64,000 bases of DNA from Dendrolimus kikuchii (GCA_019925095.2 CM034411.1:12400001-12464000), one strand, 5' to 3'. Positions 43,873 to 54,299 are shown, numbered from the stretch's first letter. Notes: generated by a model not told the origin, from the letters alone. A program made the numbers and translations.

Positions 43873-44095
43873 TCTATACTTACTTAATAATATAAAGAGG
43901 TAATGTTTGTGAGTTTGTGACGTTGTAGGGGGTAATCTTCGAAACTACTGAAACGATTAAAAAAATATTTCACTGTTGGCAAGCTACACTATGCCCGGTT
44001 GATATAGGCTATATTATATATTTTTTTTAATAGGGATCCTTATTAAAACTTGAATAGTGTAACTCAAGGTGTAATAAAAAATTACCTAAAATCGC
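43873..44095 (+). mobile_element. Hel-1-like, 3' end unclear
   Basis: Head TCTATACTTACTTAATAATA and body GTTTGTGAGTTTGTGACGTT, then TAACTCAAGGTGTAATAAAA, a phrase also in 51462-51719. A possible CTAG end is at 44258-44261 but without a hairpin. Confidence 0.6.
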
Positions 44096-44547
44096 GTGCG
44101 CTACGAAAACTATTGATGATAGAATAAAATAATGTACTATGACTTTGCAGAACACATAATTGTTTACAAAAAGTGTCGCAACAGTATATGTCTAATAATT
44201 ATAGTTATACCATAATAAGTGTTCTTTTATTTTAAAAAAATAATTAAAATGCCGCCGCTAGAAAAGGCTCTTTATTTGTATCTTGGTATTGATCCTTTTC
44301 AAAATAAATTACTTCATATTCAAGACTGCTTCAATACCTTTATATAACTTTTTGAAATATTCAATTCGGACATTCCATTCGAAAGATATCACGAGTTTAA
44401 AAATGTAAGTATTAGAAAAAAGTTGCGTAGTGGCCGCGCACCCTAATCGGCTAGATAGGCTTGTGAGATGTAGGCGTCACTGGGGTACGGGCAGTACGAG
44501 AGGGGAAATATTTTGAATTCGCTTAGTAGGTAAATAACTCAACAAAA
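44096..44547. other. unassigned; GC-richer at 44430-44500
   Basis: GTGGCCGCGCACCCTAATCG and CACTGGGGTACGGGCAG lie together. Weak resemblance to a tRNA-like head was not supported by spacing. Confidence 0.35.
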
Positions 44548-44674
44548 AATAATGAGGTAAAGTTTGTGAGTTTGTGACGTTGTAGGAGGTAATCTCTGGA
44601 TCTACTAAACCGATTTTGAAAACTCTTTCACCAGTGGAAAGCTACATTATTCCTAAGTGACATGGGTCAGCTAG
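44548..44674 (+). mobile_element. Hel-1-like, short copy
   Basis: GAGGTAAAGTTTGTGAGTTT to AAGTGACATGGGTCAGCTAG; lacks the first ~20 bp and the Hel-1 hairpin. Confidence 0.65.
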
Positions 44675-45223
44675 TTTTTTAGATATTAATAGATAACAAA
44701 CAAATAATATAACACGGAGGTTTCATTCTTCAACGCCAACCTCTATCAACGTTCACGAATATATAATGATCATGTCATGAAAGACAGACTTCGCGTATGT
44801 CTGCGATATAAGACGTTTTCTGAAATCTAAATAAATCCAAATTTATCTCTGACATCAACTATAATATCTTGTGGTAGCTTAAAATATATAAACTACTATA
44901 ATAATAATAAAAGTACCCTGTTACTTGAAATTGATTGAAACCAGTATACGTATATTAATCAAACCAAATAATTCAACGCAAGGTGGTTATTACAACAAAA
45001 CGCAAGATTTCTCGTCAACAACAAGTTTGAACAGGTGACACCTAGTAAAGAAACATACCACAGAAAACAATACAAAGTCAGCCATGAAAAACAATTTCAC
45101 ATTTACTTTAAAACCAATTTCACAGAATTTTGGTCTGTACTACTGAATTAAAAGCTAGCAGCTAAATTTTAAAATCACTTTTAAACACAATGAAAAAGTT
45201 TCCAGTTTTGCAATTTATAAAAT
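44675..45223. other. unassigned AT-rich sequence
   Basis: If the segment at 45224-45448 is a terminal exon, its 3' UTR would lie here. No canonical AATAAA was found in the first 200 bp downstream on the minus strand. Confidence 0.4.
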
Positions 45224-45448
45224 TTAAAATATGCCAAAAAGTATATCTCCTTCAGTCTTCCGGTCAAACCTTTCTGAAGCCATTCTCTCATAGTTTGGAA
45301 AATGCCAACATTCCTTTATAAAACTAACAGCCCGGACTTTCCACTCGTCGCATACTTTCCGAAGTGCAACATTCCGAGCTCGGAATGAGCACTCTGTATA
45401 TATAGTTTCGACAGGGATGGATTCGGGGTCGGTATGATCACGTCGTAA
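45224..45448 (-). CDS. unrecognised open segment, best candidate host terminal exon
   Basis: On the minus strand TGTTTTATTTACAG (45449-45462) is a good splice-acceptor sequence with a T-rich tract and AG. It is followed by 74 open codons and a TAA. Key phrases: LRRDHTDPESIPVETIYTE (residues 1-19), RNVALRKVCDEWKVRAVSFI (~25-44), KECWHFPNYERMASERFD (~45-62), TEGDILFGIF (end). Composition is balanced with charged and aromatic residues and matches no repeat family here. The frame is also open through an in-frame ATG at 45463, so a short independent ORF is possible. No upstream exon could be linked, and I do not recognise the protein. It could be a last exon, an exon of a decayed gene or an uncommon transposon ORF. 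Confidence 0.35.
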   Translation of the reverse strand, partial: LRRDHTDPESIPVETIYTECSFRARNVALRKVCDEWKVRAVSFIKECWHFPNYERMASERFDRKTEGDILFGIF

Positions 45449-45454
45449 CTGTAA

Positions 45455-45608
45455 ATAAAACATTGTGTGCGAACCTGCATGACGAGATTACCCATATGTA
45501 AAATCTGCTAATCTGTTTTGGATAAGCGTGGCGGGTATACCGGTTGTTCCCTTGCAATGCGGAGGCCCTGGCCGAGCCGCGGCATGTTTATGGATTGATA
45601 TTATTACA
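45455..45608 (+). mobile_element. SINE-tA, 3' portion
   Basis: GCGAACCTGCATGACGAGAT, GATAAGCGTGGCGGG, GCGGAGGCCCTGGCCGAG and ATTATTA tail. It adjoins the candidate exon, overlapping its upstream acceptor tract by a few bases. Confidence 0.65.
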
Positions 45609-45814
45609 CTGAATTGACGGTTCCGAACCGAACTGAAAAGTGTTAAGATATTTTCATGCGGGTATGTATTTACTTATTACTTAGCTATGTACGAGTATAG
45701 TACAACTTGAACTTCAAAGTAGCACTTTTGTAGCCTGATATTATTAAAATGTAATACATTACCAATTTATTATTACTTAAAGCTTATTTTAGTAGATATA
45801 GAAATCACGTCGTT

Positions 45815-46138
45815 TTTTTTATTGCATAAGTTCAGCAGACAGGCCATACGACCCATTGGTGGAAAGCGGTTACCATCTCCTATGGACATTCGCAACACCA
45901 AAGGTGTTGCGCACACAAATGCGCTGCTGCTCTCTAATCGGAGACTGGAACCTAGCCACTAATGTCGGAACACAATTCATGGTTGATATGGCGGCATACT
46001 CTAGAGGGGTGGTACTCTCCAGGGTTAGTAGCCATCCAGACGGGCAAATGCCCTGACTGTCTATGGGTAGTTTTGTCGCCTCTTACGATAGGTCTACCGG
46101 CCGCAGTAATTTTGTATTCTTTCTCCGTTCCTGCACAG
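45815..46138 (-). mobile_element. SINE-P, full length with insertions
   Basis: All landmarks present. Extra bases lie at CAAAGGTGTTGCGCACACAA and at GAGGGGTGGTACTCTCCAGG, which repeats part of the unit. Confidence 0.88.
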
Positions 46139-46734
46139 ATAAGAGAAAAACCGAAAATGATGTCTGACAGACAGCATTTGCGACGTAGGCCGTGTTCAAA
46201 TTTTTCTCTGTGGGGCCTGCAACACCGAATATGATCAATGACCCCCATTCCCCAAACTGTTCAATTACGTCCCTGTCCAAGTGCACCTTCATTAGCGGAT
46301 GCAGGTGCTCCGAGTCTATTGTTTGCCCACACTTTTGACGCCGTAGCTTTGACGCGACCCTTTCAATTCGGCGCGCGTAAATACGCAGAGTACAAAATGT
46401 TTTGTCTTACGTCGCGGTGCATGCATGGTCTGTTTTTAAGGTATTTTGTATTTCAGCTTTGCTACGTCAGATAGCTTCGAAAACATTCTGAAACATGTCT
46501 GTGAATACTGAGGTGTGCCTAGAGAGCGATCAGGGAAACTTTGTGAGGTGATTCGTTGAATATTTATTATACAGGTGGAAAATCTGTTTGGAAAATTTCC
46601 TATTCCTATTTAGGAAATTCATAAATTTAGGACATCTGTCGATAAAGACTAATTAAAATGGTGGAGAATAAAACAGGAATTTCATCTCATATTTTTAAGT
46701 GTGAGTTTCTTGTATTGTGGCTTTCGGGGTTGAG
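46139..46734. other. unassigned; CpG-richer 46180-46430
   Basis: A 78-codon plus-strand frame (46238-46474) contains FAHTFDAVALTRPFQFGARK. Unrecognised and without splice signals. Overlaps other frames on the minus strand. Confidence 0.35.
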
Positions 46735-46990
46735 ACCCTGGGGTCCTGGAGTTCATCAGCTCTATCGAGACCTCTCAACGCGTTTAGTCAAGGTCTCGCG
46801 TGACCATAAATAAGGCTGGCTAGCACCTATGGCAACGCGTCTGCGTTGTCATGCAACGTAGAAATCCAGCCAGCATTTTGGGCACGCTCCCCGCCGACAG
46901 CGATTTGAAGTCTATTTTTTACTTATAGATTTATGTTATTTTGTAAGTATAGTTGTATTTTTAGTATAGTTTAATTTTTTTTCTAAAAAC
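46735..46990 (+). pseudogene. L3 LINE C-terminus and 3' UTR
   Basis: Reads NPASILGTLPADSDLKSIFY and L-stop, the cleanest L3 terminus here. Upstream GAGACCCTGGGGTCCTGGAG aligns with the GGGTCCTGAG region of the 33 kb copy. Confidence 0.7.
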
Positions 46991-47509
46991 ATGGTGTATT
47001 TTGCTTTGCAAGCTTCAACAGATAAATTACTATAAAATTCACATCTAACGACGTGTAGGCCATAGTTACTCCTAGTATACCTACTATAAAATTAATCCAA
47101 ATTAAAAAGTAGACATTCCTAAACCCATATCAAAAACACACAGCCATTATAACCCAACACAACCAATAAAGAAAATCCAACGAAATTAATAACAACGATT
47201 GTTTGTCAAATGGCAACCCTAATTACCCGGGACAATACCGCTGTCCCGCACACCACAATACACCCGGACAAATGGGCAATACCCGGACGAATGGACATTA
47301 ACCGGGCATGAAAGGATTGTAAAAGTTAAAGACCGCCAGTATTATGGAGTTTTTAGGAGTTATTAAAATAAACGGTTCGCGATCTAAAGTGTATAAAATT
47401 ACCCTAATTTTAGACAGTTTGTATTAGAAATACACATAAGTGTATTTATACACTGTGTGTTATTGTGTGTTATTTTTGATGTAGGCAGAGCGATAATAAA
47501 TTAACACCA
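46991..47509. other. unassigned; short repeated phrase
   Basis: TTAACCGGGCATGAAAGG (~47299) recurs as ATAACCGGGCATAAAAGGG at ~48620. Confidence 0.45.
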
Positions 47510-47770
47510 GCTATTTTCGAGTGGTCGGTCCAAAAGTCCTATTATAGTGTCCAAGAATATTTAAGTGAGAGGTAAATATGAAGTTTTGTTTTGTTTTAAA
47601 TGAAATATGTATAAGCAATCAAAACAAATATTATATATTTTACAGACATAGGTTAAATAAAATTAATATTGCGATGCTATTAGAGGTCAACTAAGTAATA
47701 AGTGCTATTCTCAGTTATATTGTATAAGACCTACGTAACGCTTAGTTCGCAATAAAAATGATTTGATTGA
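47510..47770 (+). pseudogene. L4 LINE C-terminus and 3' UTR
   Basis: FEWSVQKSYYSVQEYLSER-stop, then the L4 3' UTR to TTCGCAATAAAAATGATTTG and a GATT tail. Confidence 0.65.
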
Positions 47771-48316
47771 TTTATTTGTTGTTCAATTTTGTTGTATTTG
47801 ATTGCAGATTTAATGTCATAACAGATTAAAGAGTAATTCAAACTAAAACTAATACGAGATAAACAAATCGTACGAAGCCAATTTGATAAGGAGAACAATC
47901 ATATATATCCTACTATATCCTACTTCGCTATTGAAGGATAATGAACAAGTTAACCGACTCCTAAGTGCGGTTTATAATGAAAGAAAGAAAGAAAAATATT
48001 TATTTAGAACTACAATAACACAAATGAGAATACGTAACACTAGCAGAAGTAAATAAATGTACACTTTAAAAAGCACTGAAAGTAATAGAAAAAAACCAAG
48101 CAAGTGTAACTCGAATCGGTACTAGCTCAGCAGATTGCTGATTGAGTTAGTATACATTTGAAAGAAACAAAAGAGTTGTATGCCGCAATTGGACACATGG
48201 GTTGGTTACTTACAGTATATTAACTGTGCTGAGAGTTATTCCGACACAGCATCGATTTTCAGTGCCTACCTCAGTCTTCAAATATTTCACGGAGTATAAG
48301 AAAAAAATATGACTAA
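47771..48316. other. unassigned; LINE-type tail at 47966-48060
   Basis: 47980-48000 holds GAAAGAAAGAAAGAAAAATA, then TTTATTTAGAAC. Reversed, this is an AATAAAT signal followed by a CTTT tail, like 2483-2615. Confidence 0.4.
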
Positions 48317-48510
48317 CTAGCTTTTGCCCGCGGCTTCGCTCGCGTTAGTGTTATTCCACGGGAGTCGTACATTTTTCCAGGGTAGAAAGTGTCCCATGTG
48401 CTATTTCTGACTAGATCTATCTCTGTGCTAAATTTCATCCAGGTAATTGAGTAACGAACATACATCCAAACTTTTAAATTTATATATAATATTAAGTATA
48501 GAAGTATAGA
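48317..48510 (-). mobile_element. Helitron-like element
   Basis: Plus strand opens CTAGCTTTTGCCCGCGGCTT and CGCTCGCGTTAG and closes TATATAATATTAAGTATAG. Reversed, this is a TATACTTAATATTATAT start and a GCGGGCAAAAGCTAG end. Confidence 0.55.
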
Positions 48511-48846
48511 TTAATTTTGTGCGTATAACTTAAAAAAATATCGATTTTCTAAGACTCGGTTCAATGATTAACTACCGAATGTCGGTGTCCAGCTCACCAC
48601 TATTGTGGATGAATGGGTAAATAACCGGGCATAAAAGGGATATTAAAGTAAAGGGTCCCGTCATAGAGGAGGGTGCAATCTAATTTCACAAAAAAAAAGA
48701 TATCTTAAACCCTTTCGGGGACACATGGTCATGTAGGTTGCCGAATAATTTGACACACAAAACCGAGTCAAAGGTGGGACAGATAATTAAAATCACACAG
48801 ACTAGACCTCTATGTGTTAATGACTTGGAAGAACTTAACTATGATT
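48511..48846. other. unassigned sequence
   Basis: Contains the phrase shared with 47299 (see that stretch). Nothing else. Confidence 0.4.
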
Positions 48847-49054
48847 TTTTTTTATTGGAGAGTTCAGCAGACAGGCAGACGGCCCACTTTGATGGAAAGC
48901 GGTTACCATCGCCTATAGACATTTGTAACACCAAAAATGCTACAAATGCGCTGCTGCTCTCTTAAGGGAGACTGAAACCTAGCCAGTGATGCCGGAACAC
49001 AACAGACCGCCCGACCGCAGGAAATTGTATTCTTTCTCCGTTCCTGCACGGATG
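48847..49054 (-). mobile_element. SINE-P with ~100-bp internal deletion
   Basis: The unit jumps from GCCGGAACACAACA directly to GACCGCCCGACCGCAGG, losing the central CCAGGTGGTAGGG block, but both ends are intact. Confidence 0.9.
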
Positions 49055-49142
49055 AAAATGGGTATCGTTTTGCGCAATTGGAGTATCACTGTACCATGTT
49101 TTTATGAAATTAATTACAAATTTTCTTTAGTGTGCGAGGTAT

Positions 49143-49199
49143 AAAAAATTATGAAGAAAATATCTATATAATTTATAGATATTTTCTTCATAATTTTTT
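49143..49199. repeat. perfect 26-bp AT-rich hairpin
   Basis: Arms 49143-49168 and 49174-49199 are exact complements (core AAGAAAATATCTATA) with a 5-bp loop TAATT. Confidence 0.95.
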
Positions 49200-49271
49200 T
49201 TATTATAATTATAATAATATTTATAAAACTAACTTGTATCAAAACTTATTTCAATAAATATAAAATTTTCA

Positions 49272-49494
49272 TGCAGGATGCAGAAGTCGTGGAAGGCCAC
49301 GACACACCTTCCATGATCAAATTGATCGTATACTAACAGAAGGTGATGTCAGGAGCCTTAAGAACAGACGAGCGTGCATGACAAGAGTTATGAATGTCAA
49401 AGAAGCAAGTGAGGTGTGTATAAGCCTGAATGGCGCTCTGTTGTTCGTGCCTACCCCGCAAGGGAACTGGCGTGAAGTTATGTATGTATGTATG
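49272..49494 (+). mobile_element. RTE-A insertion 10
   Basis: From ATGCAGAAGTCGTGGAAGG to the ATGT tail, with a 5-bp loss (GTGTGTATAAGCC) that breaks the frame. The 13-bp duplication TATAAAATTTTCA is at 49259-49271 and 49495-49507. Confidence 0.95.
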
Positions 49495-49537
49495 TATAAA
49501 ATTTTCAATTTTCAATATTCAATCTAATCTTAATATA

Positions 49538-49736
49538 TATAAATCTCGTGTCACAATGTTTGTCCTCAATGGACTCCTAAACTACTTGACCGATTTTAAT
49601 CAAATTTGCACACCGTGTGCAGTTTGATCCGACTTGAAAGATAGGATAGCTAACATTTGGACCCGGTAGGTGGCGCTGGAATCGGGTTCTAAATTTTATT
49701 AGTTCAGGGCAGAACAACGTCTGCCGGGACAGCTAG
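49538..49736 (+). mobile_element. Hel-3 element, complete
   Basis: TCTTAATATATATAAATCTC start, CCGGTAGGTGGCGCTGGAAT middle, TCTGCCGGGACAGCTAG end before T. 199 bp. Confidence 0.7.
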
Positions 49737-49744
49737 TATGTATA

Positions 49745-49893
49745 TAAAAATGTAGTGTCATGGTGTTTGTACTCTAACTCCTAAACCGATAAAACTATTT
49801 TAATGGGTTTTTTTTGTGAGAATAGGTTGTAAAGTATTTTTCACCCGATTATGGCGTTTTTTAATTATTTTATGGCAAAACAACGTTTGCCGG
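49745..49893 (+). mobile_element. Hel-3-like, diverged neighbour
   Basis: GTGTCATGGTGTTTGTACTC and CAAAACAACGTTTGCCGGGT with CAGTTAGG, where CTAG is mutated. Lies directly behind the intact copy. Confidence 0.5.
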
Positions 49894-50389
49894 GTCAGTT
49901 AGGTTTGATATAAAATTTGTATTTCTCTAAGGTTATTTTATTTACTTCTATAAACAAAAACAAACATAAAATGTTTAACAAAAATTTTGATAGTATTATA
50001 GTCGGTATTTAATCTAGATAAACTATTTAAATAACACTGTATGACGAAATATAAATGGGTGGGCAATTCAAAAAAACAGCTAAAACTTTTTTATTTCAAA
50101 TTTGGAACAACGTACAAAGGCGCACGAAGAATGCTAGCGAACCCGATCGCCAGTGTATGTCAAAGAAAATAGAAGTGAAGCGACCAACCGTGTCTCGTCC
50201 CTCAATGCTATTCGTTTGAGTCGTTTTTTTCACAAAAACCAGCAGCTATGAACCCCCATTCATTCGATGTGAGAAAATTCTATTGGGGAAATAATTTCTT
50301 TTTGAGTTCAAACCCCTTTTGTAGATTGATCGGAAAGGTTTTTCGGTGAGAGACACTTTGCGATTCCGAACAAATGGACGGGGTTTAAT
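49894..50389. other. unassigned sequence
   Basis: GC-richer at 50110-50210 (GCTAGCGAACCCGATCGCC) but no frame, tail or second copy. Confidence 0.4.
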
Positions 50390-50705
50390 GTACGTGTACT
50401 TTATGTTGATAGCGTAGGTATTGGAGGTACTGATGCATGAGGGTAGCTTATATGAGATTCTACGGGTGATTGCTTCTTAGAGGTCTCTTGGTAAATGACA
50501 AATATGATAACATTACAGTTTTTGAAGTGAAACTTCTTCAGAATCGTTGTGAATTGAAACTCGACCAAACGAAATACCGTCATTAAAAATAGATATAACA
50601 CATAAATTTAAAGGACTAAGCCTGCGAGAGAATGAGATGAATAGATTATATTTAATAATTTAAACACTATGCTCACACATAGAGTTGGAAATGTTTTAAA
50701 GTTTT
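50390..50705 (-). repeat. Q-family repeat, longest copy
   Basis: GAAGTGAAACTTCTTCAGAA, AAGCCTGCGAGAGAATGAGA and ACACATAGAGTTGGAAAT match 18525-18765 reversed. Confidence 0.65.
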
Positions 50706-50775
50706 TCGTTAATACTCCAAATCTCGTGTTTAAAAGCTTAATAAATATTATAAAGATATATAATATATGAAATGT

Positions 50776-51158
50776 ACATACATACATAACTTCACACCAG
50801 TTCCCTTGCGGGGTAGGCACGAACAACAAAGTGCCATTTAGGCTTATTCTTACACACCTCACTTGCTTCTTTGAATTTCATAACTCTTGGAATGCACGCT
50901 CGTCTGTTCTTAAGGCTCCTGACATCACCTTCTGCTAGTACACGATCAATTTGCTCATGGAAGGTGTGTCGTGGCCTTCCACGACTTCTGCATCCATCCA
51001 TTTTTGTATTGTATATCTGTTTAGTCATTCTTTCATCATGCATTCTTTCGTACATACATAACTTTACGCCAGTTCCCTTGCGGGGTAGGCACGAACAACA
51101 GAGCGCCATTTAGGCTTATTCTTACACACCTCACTTGCATTCTTTCGTGACGTCACAT
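50776..51158 (-). mobile_element. RTE-A insertion 11, hosting a nested copy
   Basis: ATGT tail on the left, coding to KERMHDERM region on the right. The 12-bp duplication TATATGAAATGT is at 50764-50775 and 51159-51170. The last 10 bp (51149-51158) are not RTE sequence. Confidence 0.92.
51052..51135 (-). mobile_element. RTE-A insertion 12, nested in 11
   Basis: 84 bp of the extreme 3' end. The 13-bp duplication TGCATTCTTTCGT at 51039-51051 and 51136-51148 is itself RTE-A coding sequence, so the copy entered insertion 11. Confidence 0.93.
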
Positions 51159-51180
51159 TATATGAAATGTGACGTCACGA
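51145..51180. repeat. 14-bp inverted repeat with two TGACGTCA sites
   Basis: TCGTGACGTCACAT (51145-51158) and ATGTGACGTCACGA (51167-51180) are exact complements. Each contains the CREB/ATF-type palindrome TGACGTCA (51148-51155, 51170-51177). The left arm comes from the RTE-A junction filler. Confidence 0.9.
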
Positions 51181-51461
51181 AATTTAGAATCCCTCTCACC
51201 ACCTGTCATACTTTGTGTCACTTTAACTGTGTGTGAACTAACTGCACACACACAATTTTTCTATTGTCTGAAACTCGCAGACCAACTAATAAGGCTGTGC
51301 CTAAACGAGCCACCGATCACAGCAACCAGTGGCGGCCTCATGTGACGTTACGAGTCCCTACAAAATGTATCACAAAGCGTATGAGCTGCTTGTCGCTGGC
51401 CACCGGTACTTGTGGTCGGTGGCCCGTTTGGCCATTTGCATTTTTGGAATTTTGAATTTAG

Positions 51462-51719
51462 TACGTTTGTAACGAATAACTCAAAAACTGCTGGACCGAT
51501 TTCAAAAATTCTTTCAACATTAGAGTGCTAGATTATCTCAGATTAATATAGGCTATATTTCGCTATTAAAACTTCAATAATGTAACCCAAGGTGTAAAAA
51601 AATAGTGTTTAACTGGGTCCCGGGATAGTTTAGATTCACTATTAGACCCTGTAGGTGGCGCTTGAATCAGCTTCTGATTTTTATTTTTAGGGCAGGACAA
51701 CATTTACCGGAACCACTAG
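51462..51719 (+). mobile_element. chimeric Helitron-like element
   Basis: The front (AACTCAAAAACTGCTGGACC, TAACCCAAGGTGTAAAAAAA) is of the type at 43873-44095, while the back (GTCCCGGGATAGTTTAGATT, GGGCAGGACAACATTTACCG, CACTAG) is Hel-3. Confidence 0.6.
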
Positions 51720-51839
51720 TTACGACTATGACAAGTATCAAAATAAGGTGGAACTCACTTCTACCAGCATATCCTAAACACGTTTCAATTTCATTAAGCG
51801 GCCGCCTCAGGCTCGCATGTGAATAAATAACACTACCAA

Positions 51840-52115
51840 TAAGTCAATCAATAACATCCTTCTTGAAACAGTCTCATGTTGTGGCCAGAAAACCTCGGCA
51901 GGAAGTTCCTTCCGGATTACGTAGAATAAATGTTTGAGAAAACCGTTACGCAGTCGAGTGAGGTAGATCAAGTGAGAACGAGAATCACGTCTATGACAAG
52001 CCGTGGGTTCTGGAAGGAAGGCGTTGTCACCAGATCAAGAAGTTTCCCGGAATGACCCCCGTTGTATTGACGGTAGAATACTCAGAGGGACGCCTAGTGT
52101 CTGCGGAGGCTAATT
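51840..52115 (-). pseudogene. CR1-like LINE C-terminus, old
   Basis: Minus strand shows fragments FYRQYNGGHSGKLLDLVTTP and IRKELPAEVF, equivalent to the FYRLYNG and WNELPDEVFP regions of the family. Several frameshifts; no tail. Confidence 0.5.
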
Positions 52116-52374
52116 AAAACTCATGTACGACGTTAAATCACATCACAACCTCAAAATTGATTAAGCGTCGGTCTAGCACGAAATCTAGATAACACATAAC
52201 TATGAATATTAACTACATGAAAATTGACTTTGCAAACATTAATTTAGTGTAACAAATACAACGTACGGAGTAAATTATTTCGTTGATAATGGCGTCAGGA
52301 TGAAATATGGGTCGTGCGTTCCCTGTTGTAGTACCTACATAATTATTTAGTATTATATTAGGTGTGTATCTTCT

Positions 52375-52518
<144 letters not shown>

Positions 52519-52525
52519 TTATATA

Positions 52526-53064
52526 TGTCGGAATCGTATTTGTTATTATAAAATAACCATATGACGGATGTAGTCAATAACCGGATTCTTTCATGTAGTA
52601 ATTGGAAGTTGTTTAACCGGATGTCAATGTAGAAGCATTTATTATTAAGCTAACAGATATCGGAAATGGAGTAACCGGATGTTGGAAGTTAATACGTATG
52701 GCGGAAGTTGGTTTTATGAGGGAATTGTAACTGAAGTGGCGCCACAGCATTACCAGATGGTGTCACTGCGGCGCGCTACAAGGACCTGTTAAATGCGTGG
52801 TGTTCGGACAGAGGAGGGGCAGTCTTGAATCGGCAGTCTTGAATCGGCAGTCGTCAACCGACAGTCTACAATGACAGTCTTGGACGATGACCACGTTATA
52901 TTGTGGTCGATAATTACTGCTTGATAATAGCAGTATTCTCGGAGGGCAAATTGCTGCTCGACACCTGACAAGCGTGGATGCAACTCTTGGAGTTGTCCTA
53001 ATATATTATTATTGTGTTATTCTCGGAGCGTCATCCGTTCGCTCCCGGCGGCGTGAACCCGACA
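52526..53064. mobile_element. LTR-2 solo LTR
   Basis: 539 bp beginning TGTCGGAATCG and ending GTGAACCCGACA, with the short terminal inverted repeat TGTCGG/CCGACA typical of LTRs. It lies in TA-rich DNA with TATA on both sides. Inside are 14-bp-scale repeats (GCAGTCTTGAATCG twice near 52820). No internal coding region and no second copy here. Confidence 0.7.
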
Positions 53065-53083
53065 TATATATATAATATCCGTG

Positions 53084-53391
53084 CAGGAACGGAGAAAGAA
53101 TACAATTTCCTGCGGCCGGGCGGCCTGTCGTCAGAGGCGACTAAACAACCCACAGCCAGGTGGTAGGGCATTTGCCCGACTGGATGGCTACTACCCCTGG
53201 TCTAGAGCATGCCGCCATAACAACTTTGAGTTGTGTTCCGGCCGGCATTAGTGACCAGGTTCCAGACTCACTTAAGAGAGCAGCAGCGCATTTGTAGCAC
53301 CTTTGGTGTTGCAAATGTCCATAGGCGATGGTAACCGCTTTCCATCCAGTGGACTGTCTGTCTATCTGCTGAACTCCTGCAATAAAAAAAA
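53084..53391 (+). mobile_element. SINE-P, full length
   Basis: CGTGCAGGAACGGAGAAAG to CTCCTGCAATAAAAAAAA. A CCGG duplication (GTTCCGGCCGGCATTAG) is specific to this copy. Confidence 0.92.
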
Positions 53392-53751
53392 AGAAAACAC
53401 ATTGATATGACTATTAAATAATAATAATATATCGCATCTTAAAGAAGTGGTTAATGTTCACTTCAAATCGCTGCTTTCAGACTGCTTTCTGGCAAAGGCA
53501 TTCTCCAGCTCGTGCTGTGCTGGATAGGGTGAAGCACCACTGCCGAGAGCTCGTGCCACTATCGCCATGCGGAAGCTGGGCTAAACCGCTTGAGAGGGGA
53601 GTACAAAATAAGGACGACGTGTTGCTGTTACTCTAGACGTAATTATTGCTTAATTAATTTAACATTAAACTTATGAATATTTATACATAAATCTTATCTG
53701 CTACGTGAAAATATATAAAACCTAAACATTTTCGTAGACGTATCTTCGAAG
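53392..53751. other. unassigned; 60-codon frame at 53454-53636
   Basis: The frame (AFWQRHSPARAVLDRVKHHC) is preceded by GCTGCTTTCAG, an acceptor-like site, but is short and unrecognised. Confidence 0.25.
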
Positions 53752-53988
53752 GTTGTCTGTTTTCTATATTGACAGATTTTGGCACAGTTACTATCGCCTA
53801 TGGACATCTCTATTACTAAAGGTGGTACCAATCTCCAGAGGGAGATTGGAATCTGGCACTAATGCCGGAACACAACTCAAGCTTGTTATGGCGATACACT
53901 TTAGACCAGGGGTGGTAGTTATCCAGTCGGGCAAACACCCTAACACCTGGCTGTGTATTATTTTGTCGCCTCTTACGACAGATCCATA
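53752..53988 (-). mobile_element. SINE-P, decayed
   Basis: CTATCGCCTATGGACATC, CCGGAACACAACTCAAGC, ACCAGGGGTGGTAG and CGCCTCTTACGACAG are present. Both ends are eroded. Confidence 0.8.
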
Positions 53989-54299
53989 TAAATAATGTAT
54001 TTTTTTTTACTAATGGTAAGTAAGGTAAAATAATTTATATATGATATAGAAACATGGCGTTAGATGTCTTTTGTTATATTAAATCCGAGTAGCTAGAAAA
54101 GCAAGTCAGGAAATACGTTACTTAATGTAACAACATTAGGAATATGTACACAAGAGATATCCATCCAAAGTGAATCTGACTTTGTTGAGATTATATATTA
54201 TTCCTTCTTCACAGCTTAGGGAATCATCTTATTTAGATATAATTTGGTATATATATTAAGGTCTACAACAGCGCTTCCTGTGTTCCATTTCAAAATTCA
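53989..54299. other. unassigned AT-rich sequence
   Basis: No features seen. Confidence 0.5.

Noticed and set aside
53454..53636. 60-codon frame after GCTGCTTTCAG
   Set aside because: Acceptor-like start is attractive, but the frame is too short and unrecognised to claim an exon.
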